Of a stretch of DNA of 64,000 nucleotides, positions 58,442 through 64,000 are shown piece by piece. The position numbers and the translations under genes were made by a program. Each line of letters begins with the position of its first letter. Positions within the stretch are counted from its first letter, which is position 1. Below the pieces are notes generated by a model, which worked only from the letters and a program-made list of their open reading frames with translations, was not told the origin of the DNA and made no database searches. Source of the DNA: Marinobacter xestospongiae (GTDB lineage Bacteria > Pseudomonadota > Gammaproteobacteria > Pseudomonadales > Oleiphilaceae); assembly GCF_023156385.1 (NCBI RefSeq), contig NZ_JAKZAK010000022.1, positions 1-64,000 on the forward strand, given 5' to 3'.

Positions 58442-61400
58442 GGCTTTCCTCCAGCTCGGTCAGCAGATCGTCAAAGCGGCAGTCCCCGGCCAGGGCGATC
58501 AGTCGATTGGCCGCTGCGTCAGCCAGTACGCCCTGCTCCCGCAGGGTCAGCAGGGTCTGCTGCAGGCCCTTGCGATGGCCGATGGCCACCAGTTCCGCCA
58601 GCGTTCTGCGTTGCTCCGGCGTCAGGGTCGCCGCAATCGGCGCTGCTGCCGTTGACGGCTCCTGAGGGGCGTTGACGGTCCGGGTCTGCCAGTGCAGATC
58701 CAGTCGCAGGGCCAACAATGCCAGCAGGGCGTCGAGGCGCACCGGCTTGAGCAGATAGCCGTCATGGCGTTCGGGCTGATCCTGGCCTTCCTGGGCATCG
58801 GCCGACACCATCACCACGGGCAGGGTCGGTGTGTTCTGGCGCAGGGTTGCCAGCACCTGCCAACCGCTCTGTCCGGGCATGGCGACGTCCAGCAGGACCA
58901 GGTCGGGGTGGAAGCTGGCCAATTGCCCGGGCACCCGCCAGGGGTTGGCTTCGCCCCGCACCTCAAACCCCAGTGGCGACAGCATCGCGACCATCAGCTG
59001 GCGGTGGGACGGGTCGTCGTCCACCACCAGCAGACGGCGGCGGCGACCGTGGTAGCCGACGATGTCCGCCGGGGGTTGTGGTACCGGGCTGGCAACCGGG
59101 GTCTGGCTGGCGAGCATCAGGCTGACCCGGAAGCAACTGCCCTGGCCGGGCTCGCTGTCGACCTGGATGTCGCCGCCCATGATGTCGGTCAGCAGTCGGG
59201 TGATGGTGAGCCCGAGACCGGTGCCGGTGCGACTGACGCCGGGGGTACGGATTCGTTCGAAGGGGTGGAAGATGCGCTCGAGGTTGTCGGCGGCGATGCC
59301 CTCGCCGGTATCGTGCACGGTGAATTCCGCCACCTGGTTGCGGTAGCGCACGGTCAGTGACACTTCACCGTGGTCGGTGTACTTGATGGCGTTGGACAGC
59401 AGGTTGATGAGGATCTGTCGCAGGCGCTTCTCGTCGCCGGTGACCACCGCCGGCAGCCGGCTGGGCCCGTGGTAGTGGAACGCCAGCCCCTTGGTTTCCG
59501 CCTGCAGCCGGAACAGGTGCACCAGCTGGGTCATCAGCAGTTCCAGCTGCACTGGCCCGCGGTGCAGCTCCAGCCGTCCGGCTTCAATCTTGGAGATGTC
59601 CAGCAGTCCCTCGATCAGGTCGGCAAGGTACTCGCTGCTGCGACGCATGACCGACAGCGCCTCGCGACGGTGCTCGGGGATGCTGCGATCGTGCTCCAGC
59701 AACTGGGCGTAGCCGAGGATGGCGTTGAGTGGCGACCGCAGCTCGTGACTAATGCCGGTGAGGTAGCGGCTCTTGGCATCGTTGGCGGCCTCGGCGTGCT
59801 CCTTGGCCTGTTGCAGGGCCTGATCGGTCTTCTCATGGGCGGCAATCTCCGCCATCAGCAGGCGGGTCTGGCGGTGGGATTCTTCTTCCGCCACCCGCCG
59901 GCTTTCCTGGGCCAGCACGAACAGCCAGCACACCACCCCGGTGATGATGATCAGCACCGAGAACACCTGCCACAGGGTGCTGGACATCAGCAGCTGCTCG
60001 GTGGCGGAGGTCACCGTGGTGTGGTGGTAGATCAGCGTCAGCAGCAGGCCGCAGGCGCCGTTGATCAGCACCATCAGCGTCAGGAAACGACTGACCCGGG
60101 TGCGCAGATGGGGTTGCCAGGCGGCGGGCAACCAGTCACCGAACCAGTGCCGTAGCTGGTCCCGGTAACCGGCACCGGGTTTGCAGCCATCACCGCAGCG
60201 GGCGTCCAGGGTGCAGCACAGGGAGCAGATGGTGCCGCCGTAGGCGGGGCAGTGGGTGATGTCCTCGGGCTCGAAACGGTGCTGGCAGATGGAGCAGGGG
60301 ATGCGCTGGCCGCCACTGTCGATGGCCTGCCAGGGCCGGGCGATGTAGTAACGCCCCTTCGTCAGCCAGGCCAGGGTCGGGGCGGCGGCCAGGGCAGTGG
60401 CCAGGGTCAGGAAGTGGGCCAGGGCCTGGGCGGTGTTGCCCAGGGCGCCGGCGTAACAGAGCATCCCGGTCACGCTTGCCAGGGTCATGCTGCCGACCCC
60501 CACCGGGTTGATGTCGTAGAGGTGGGCGCGTTTGAACTCGATGTAGCGCGGGCTCAGCCCCAGTGGTTTGTTGATCACCAGGTCTGCGGCCAGGGCGCCC
60601 ACCCAGGCCACCGCCACCAGGCCGTAGAACCCGAGCGTGGCTTCCAGCGCACGGTAGATGCCCAGTTCCATCACCAGCAGGGCGATGGCGACATTGAACA
60701 CCAGCCACACCACCCGGCCGGGGTGGCTGTGGGTGAGGCGGGAGAAGAAGTTGGACCAGGCGATGGAGCCGGCGTAGGCGTTGGTGACGTTGATCTTGAG
60801 CTGGCACAGCACCACGAACAGCCCGGTCAGAGCCAGGGCGACGGCGGGTGAGGGCACCAGGTAGCCAAACGCCACCTGATACATGGTGACGGGGTTGCTG
60901 GCGTCGTCGTCCGCCAGGCCGTGACCGAGGGCGACGGTGACCAGAAACGAGCCGGCGAGGATCTTGAGCACTCCAATCACGATCCAGCCCGGGCCACCGA
61001 GTACCACCCAGCTCCACCAGCGTCCGCGCTGGCCCGCCGCCGGTGCCGGCAGGAAACGCAGGAAGTCCACCTGCTCACCGATCTGGGCCATCAGGGAGAA
61101 CACCACCGCCGAGGCTGCACCAAAAAGCAGCAGGTTGAACTCGTCGCCCTCCGATGAGGCACGCCCCTGAAAGTCCTGCCATTGTCCCAGGCTGTCCGGC
61201 GCCACCACCGCGATGGCGATGAATGGCAGCAACTGCAGTCCCAGCCACAGCGGCTGGGTCCACAACTGGAAGCGGCTGATGGTACGGATGCCATGGGTGA
61301 CCAGCGGGATGATCACCAGTGAGCACAGCAGGTAGCCAACGGTCAGCGGCACGCCGGCAACCCGTTCCAGCACCATCGCCATGATGGCCGCCTCAATGGC

Positions 61401-61790
61401 GAAGAACAGGAAGGTAAAGGAGGCGTAGATCAGCGAGGTGAGGGTGGAGCCAATGTAGCCGAAGCCGGCACCGCGGGTCAGCAGATCAATGTCGACGCCG
61501 TCACGGGCGGCGTAGTAGCTGATGGGTAAAGCCACCAGGAAGATGATGGCCCCCACTACCAGGGTGGCGGCGAGGGCGTTGGTGAAGCCGAAGCTGAGAG
61601 TGATGGCGCCGCCAATGGCTTCCAGGGCGAGGAAGGAAATGGCGCCCAGGGCGGTGTTGACCACTCGCCGGCCGGACCAGTGCCGCGCGCCCTTGGCGGT
61701 GAAGCGCAGGGCATAGTCCTCCAGGGTCTGGTTGGCGACCCACTGGTTGTAGCGTCGGCGCACGCGAAAGATGTTTTGCCTGGTGTGCAT
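58425..61790 (-). CDS. NCS1 permease-histidine kinase-receiver hybrid sensor
   Basis: 1121 residues. Residues 1 to about 480 form a complete NCS1-type (cytosine/purine/hydantoin) permease with about 12 helices (ALEAIGGAITLSFGFTNALAA, VLKILAGSFLVTVALGHGL). Next comes a Cys-rich knot with ten Cys and two His (CSICQHRF...CSLCCTLDARCGDGC, about 490-535), two more helices, and a HisKA/HATPase core with His682 in SRYLTGISHELRSPLNAILGY and GTGLGLTI. A receiver domain with Asp near 968 (LVLLDVAMPGQSG) and a helical tail follow. Start at ATG 61790. A transporter-shaped sensor like CbrA; divergence from urtA suggests urea or a related nitrogen compound as signal. Confidence 0.9.
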   Translation of the reverse strand: MHTRQNIFRVRRRYNQWVANQTLEDYALRFTAKGARHWSGRRVVNTALGAISFLALEAIGGAITLSFGFTNALAATLVVGAIIFLVALPISYYAARDGVDIDLLTRGAGFGYIGSTLTSLIYASFTFLFFAIEAAIMAMVLERVAGVPLTVGYLLCSLVIIPLVTHGIRTISRFQLWTQPLWLGLQLLPFIAIAVVAPDSLGQWQDFQGRASSEGDEFNLLLFGAASAVVFSLMAQIGEQVDFLRFLPAPAAGQRGRWWSWVVLGGPGWIVIGVLKILAGSFLVTVALGHGLADDDASNPVTMYQVAFGYLVPSPAVALALTGLFVVLCQLKINVTNAYAGSIAWSNFFSRLTHSHPGRVVWLVFNVAIALLVMELGIYRALEATLGFYGLVAVAWVGALAADLVINKPLGLSPRYIEFKRAHLYDINPVGVGSMTLASVTGMLCYAGALGNTAQALAHFLTLATALAAAPTLAWLTKGRYYIARPWQAIDSGGQRIPCSICQHRFEPEDITHCPAYGGTICSLCCTLDARCGDGCKPGAGYRDQLRHWFGDWLPAAWQPHLRTRVSRFLTLMVLINGACGLLLTLIYHHTTVTSATEQLLMSSTLWQVFSVLIIITGVVCWLFVLAQESRRVAEEESHRQTRLLMAEIAAHEKTDQALQQAKEHAEAANDAKSRYLTGISHELRSPLNAILGYAQLLEHDRSIPEHRREALSVMRRSSEYLADLIEGLLDISKIEAGRLELHRGPVQLELLMTQLVHLFRLQAETKGLAFHYHGPSRLPAVVTGDEKRLRQILINLLSNAIKYTDHGEVSLTVRYRNQVAEFTVHDTGEGIAADNLERIFHPFERIRTPGVSRTGTGLGLTITRLLTDIMGGDIQVDSEPGQGSCFRVSLMLASQTPVASPVPQPPADIVGYHGRRRRLLVVDDDPSHRQLMVAMLSPLGFEVRGEANPWRVPGQLASFHPDLVLLDVAMPGQSGWQVLATLRQNTPTLPVVMVSADAQEGQDQPERHDGYLLKPVRLDALLALLALRLDLHWQTRTVNAPQEPSTAAAPIAATLTPEQRRTLAELVAIGHRKGLQQTLLTLREQGVLADAAANRLIALAGDCRFDDLLTELEESHESEC

Positions 61791-61823
61791 GGATGGTTTC
61801 CGCCAAGAGTTCCCGCTGGCTGT

Positions 61824-61839
61824 TACAAAAGCCGTGCCA
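61824..61839 (-). promoter_or_regulatory. Sigma-54-type promoter for the permease-kinase
   Basis: On the minus strand TGGCACG-GCTT-TTGTA matches the RpoN consensus TGGCACG-N4-TTGCA except for one base in the -12 element. It lies 34 bases before the kinase start, the right distance for a short leader. Confidence 0.65.
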
Positions 61840-61877
61840 TGCTGGTGTTGTAACTCGTTGATCCCGGGAGGCCCATG

Positions 61878-61889
61878 CGTCAAATGACG
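61878..61889 (+). promoter_or_regulatory. Palindrome in the kinase-urtA intergenic region
   Basis: CGTCA-AA-TGACG is a perfect palindrome midway between the divergent genes and could be a regulator site. GG-N10-GC (ending TTTGC) near 61893-61909 is a weak candidate for a sigma-54 promoter towards urtA. Confidence 0.4.
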
Positions 61890-62019
61890 TAGCGGGGTGG
61901 GGCATTTGCCGAATGGGCCGGCAACGGCGACGTGGACAGAATGTGAGCAGACGGTGGCGGTTCGTGACGCCGTCACTGTCCGAGCTCCAGACAGGATTGC
62001 AACCACGTGAGGACCCACC

Positions 62020-63279
62020 ATGACTTCCAGACATTCCCGCATTTCCCCTCCGCCAGCCCGGGGCTGGCAACGGCTGAAAGCCCTGGCGGCCGGACTGATG
62101 TTGTCGGCCTCGGCACAGGCGGCGGTGCCCGCCACCGATGAGGTGAACACCACCGGCCTGGCGGTGACCGATGACGCCGTACAGGTCGGCATCCTGCACT
62201 CGGTGACCGGCACCATGGCCATCAGCGAGGCCGGGTCGGTGCAGGCCGAAATTCTCGCCATTGAGCAGATCAACGCCATGGGCGGCGTCCTCGGACGCCA
62301 GATCGAGTATGTCCAGGAGGACGGCGCCAGCGACTGGCCCACCTTTGCCGAGCGCTCCCGCAAACTGCTGCGGCAGGACAACGTTGCCGCGGTGTTTGGC
62401 TGCTGGACCTCGGCCTCCCGCAAGGCCGTACTGCCGATCTTCGAGCAGTACAACGGCATGCTCTACTACCCGACGTTCTACGAGGGCCTGGAACAGTCGC
62501 CCAACGTGATCTACACCGGCCAGGAGGCCACCCAGCAGATCCTGGCGGGGCTGGACTGGGTGGCCCGGGAAAAGGGTGCCGAGACGTTTTACCTGCTGGG
62601 GTCGGACTACATCTGGCCACGCACCTCCAACAAAATTGCCCGCAAGCACATCGAAGACGTGCTGGGGCTGGAAGTCGTGGGGGAGGATTACTTTCCCCTC
62701 GGCCACACCCAGTTCAACTCCGCCATCAACCGCATCCGGCTGAAAAAACCGGATGTGATCTACGCCATCATCGTGGGTGGCTCCAACGTGGCGTTCTATC
62801 GCCAGCTGGAAGCGGCCGGCATCGATCTCACCGAGGATGACGTCACCCTGCTGACCATCTCGGTCACCGAAGACGAGATTCTCGGTATCGGGGGCGACAA
62901 CATCGAAGGCGCCTACGCCGCCATGAAGTACTTCCAGAGCCTCGACAACGCCAATAACCAGGCCTTCGTGGACGCCTTTAAGGCCCGCTGGGGTGAGGAT
63001 TCGGTGATCGGCGATGTCACCCAGGCGGCCTACCTCGGTCCCTGGCTGTGGAAGGCGGCGGTGGAGAAAGCCGGCTCTTTCGACGTCGACAGGGTGCGCG
63101 AGGCCTCCATCGGCCTGGAGTTGGACACCGCGCCGGAAGGCTATGTCCGGGTCCATGAAAACCACCACCTGTGGTCCCGTACCCGCATTGGCCGCGCAGG
63201 AGCGGATGGCCAGTACCAGGTGGTCCACGAGACTGCCGAGCTGATGGAACCCGACCCCTTCCCGGAAGGCTACCAGTAA
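62020..63279 (+). CDS. urtA: Urea ABC transporter substrate-binding protein
   Basis: A 419-residue periplasmic binding protein with signal peptide (LKALAAGLMLSASAQA). VQVGILHSVTGTMAISEAGSVQAEILAIEQINAMGGVLG is the UrtA signature, together with FGCWTSASRKAVLPIFEQYNGMLYYPTFYEGLEQSPNV. Length equals that of known UrtA proteins, and the FmdD-like relatives (short-chain amides) are less likely with urtB following. Delivers urea to the UrtBCDE channel and ATPases, normally under nitrogen control. Confidence 0.93.
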   Translation: MTSRHSRISPPPARGWQRLKALAAGLMLSASAQAAVPATDEVNTTGLAVTDDAVQVGILHSVTGTMAISEAGSVQAEILAIEQINAMGGVLGRQIEYVQEDGASDWPTFAERSRKLLRQDNVAAVFGCWTSASRKAVLPIFEQYNGMLYYPTFYEGLEQSPNVIYTGQEATQQILAGLDWVAREKGAETFYLLGSDYIWPRTSNKIARKHIEDVLGLEVVGEDYFPLGHTQFNSAINRIRLKKPDVIYAIIVGGSNVAFYRQLEAAGIDLTEDDVTLLTISVTEDEILGIGGDNIEGAYAAMKYFQSLDNANNQAFVDAFKARWGEDSVIGDVTQAAYLGPWLWKAAVEKAGSFDVDRVREASIGLELDTAPEGYVRVHENHHLWSRTRIGRAGADGQYQVVHETAELMEPDPFPEGYQ

Positions 63280-63289
63280 GCCCTTGCCA

Positions 63290-63313
63290 GGCTGCGCCCG
63301 CTCGGGCGCAGCC
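63290..63313 (+). promoter_or_regulatory. Hairpin between urtA and urtB
   Basis: GGCTGCGCCC-GCTC-GGGCGCAGCC has a perfect 10-base stem and no T run. Such a structure after a binding-protein gene usually protects its mRNA end and lowers expression of the channel genes. A perfect DnaA-box sequence TTATCCACA lies at 63328-63336. Confidence 0.7.
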
Positions 63314-63371
63314 CGTCGATGCTTCCGTTATCCACAGTGCCTGCCAGCGATGACAGGCCGGAGGACCAACC

Positions 63372-64000
63372 ATGTTTGACTATTCCATGTCCGAACTGAC
63401 GGCCATCTTCGCCATGCAGGGTTTCGCCGGGCTGATCCTGTTCTCGGTGTTCCTGCTGATGGCGCTGGGACTGGCCATCATTTTTGGTCAGATGGGGGTG
63501 ATCAACATGGCCCACGGGGAGTTCATGATCCTCGGGGCCTACGTCACCTATCTGACCTCCAACCTGTTTGCCGAATACGCCCCCGGGCTGTTCGACGGCT
63601 ATTTCTTTGTCGCCATTGTGCTGGCATTCCTGGCGTCGGCGTTGCTGGGGATGCTGGTGGAATGGAGCATGATCCGCTTTCTCTACCAGCGGCCACTGGA
63701 CACCCTGCTGGCCACCTGGGGCCTGAGCCTGGTGCTGCAGCAGGCCTATCGTTCGATCTTTGGTGCCCGTGAGGTGGGGGTGGTGATTCCCGACTGGCTG
63801 ACCGGCTCCTATCCGGTCACCGACATCGTCGAGCTGCCGGTCAGTGGCATCTTCGTGATGGTGCTGGCGGTGGGGGTCACCCTTGCGGTGGCGCTGCTGA
63901 TGTTCCGGTCCCGCTGGGGCTGCCAGGTGCGGGCTGTCGTCCAGAACCGGCCGATGGCCGGTGCGGTGGGTATCAACACCGCGCGGGTTGACCGGCTCAC
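63372..64000 (+). CDS. urtB: Urea ABC transporter permease (partial)
   Basis: The frame opens at ATG 63372 and runs off the right edge after 209 codons. LMALGLAIIFGQMGVINMAHGEFMILGAYVTYL is the hallmark of branched-chain/urea-type permeases, with LLATWGLSLVLQQAYRSIFGAREVGV and SRWGCQVRAVVQNRPMAGAVGINT following; the last is typical of UrtB. It starts at the membrane helices, without the long periplasmic N-terminal domain some UrtB proteins carry. Second gene of the urt operon. Confidence 0.92.
   Translation, partial: MFDYSMSELTAIFAMQGFAGLILFSVFLLMALGLAIIFGQMGVINMAHGEFMILGAYVTYLTSNLFAEYAPGLFDGYFFVAIVLAFLASALLGMLVEWSMIRFLYQRPLDTLLATWGLSLVLQQAYRSIFGAREVGVVIPDWLTGSYPVTDIVELPVSGIFVMVLAVGVTLAVALLMFRSRWGCQVRAVVQNRPMAGAVGINTARVDRL

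Noticed and set aside
58692..60155. + strand frames opposite the permease-kinase
   Set aside because: They cover the kinase core antisense and lack ribosome sites and motifs.

Overview
The window is a stretch of chromosome from a high-GC Gammaproteobacterium. The gene content suggests a marine or salt-adapted heterotroph of the Marinobacter/Alcanivorax/Halomonas kind: glycine-betaine synthesis from choline, a urea ABC transporter, several c-di-GMP enzymes and an OxyR-type AhpC/AhpF pair. The species cannot be fixed from the sequence alone. No rRNA, tRNA, CRISPR array or complete insertion sequence was seen.

Positions 1-4.6 kb differ from the rest. They are AT-richer and nearly all on the + strand, with three toxin-antitoxin pairs (Phd/YefM-RelE/ParE, YefM-YoeB, RHH-ParE), two small lipoproteins, a wrecked acetyltransferase and an IS1380-type transposase scrap. 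Imperfect palindromes that resemble integron attC sites lie between them, and two of these are clearly related to each other. This looks like a run of gene cassettes without an integrase in view. From 4.6 to 11.2 kb come a signal peptidase I, small membrane proteins, an alpha/beta hydrolase, a YcaQ-type DNA glycosylase, a membrane diguanylate cyclase and a membrane-anchored retropepsin.

From 11.2 to 18.6 kb an RND efflux operon (membrane fusion protein, pump, outer-membrane channel) faces an AraC regulator and carries a SoxR-like promoter. From 18.7 to 30.7 kb lie mixed small genes: two O6-methylguanine methyltransferases, a MerR regulator with its target promoter, a VOC gene split by a palindromic insertion, an internally deleted DCC-family gene, an ArsR-rhodanese fusion, a DsrE/DUF2892/Crp cluster, RlmA, and an AraC-LysE pair. 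A short repeat (core GGGAGCCTCTGATTAAC) recurs here and again at 57.5 kb.

From 31 to 41.5 kb are a GAF-PAS-GGDEF-EAL protein, ahpC and ahpF (each with an OxyR-like site), and betB-betA followed by a short BCCT-type transporter with a tiny overlapping leader ORF. From 41.5 to 49 kb come LysE exporters with an AraC regulator, a TetR-HPP divergent pair with twin operators, lipoproteins, an NlpC/P60 hydrolase and a histone-deacetylase-like amidohydrolase.

From 49.3 to 55.4 kb two RoxA-like di-haem cytochromes and a membrane patatin phospholipase form a tight operon, a candidate lipid-cleaving and oxidising system. Next is an ECF41-type sigma factor with its carboxymuconolactone decarboxylase partner and a matching promoter. 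The right end (57.5-64 kb) holds a response regulator and an unusual NCS1 permease-histidine kinase-receiver fusion behind a sigma-54-like promoter. These are divergent from urtA-urtB, and urtB runs off the edge; together they look like a urea or related nitrogen-compound sensing and uptake locus.
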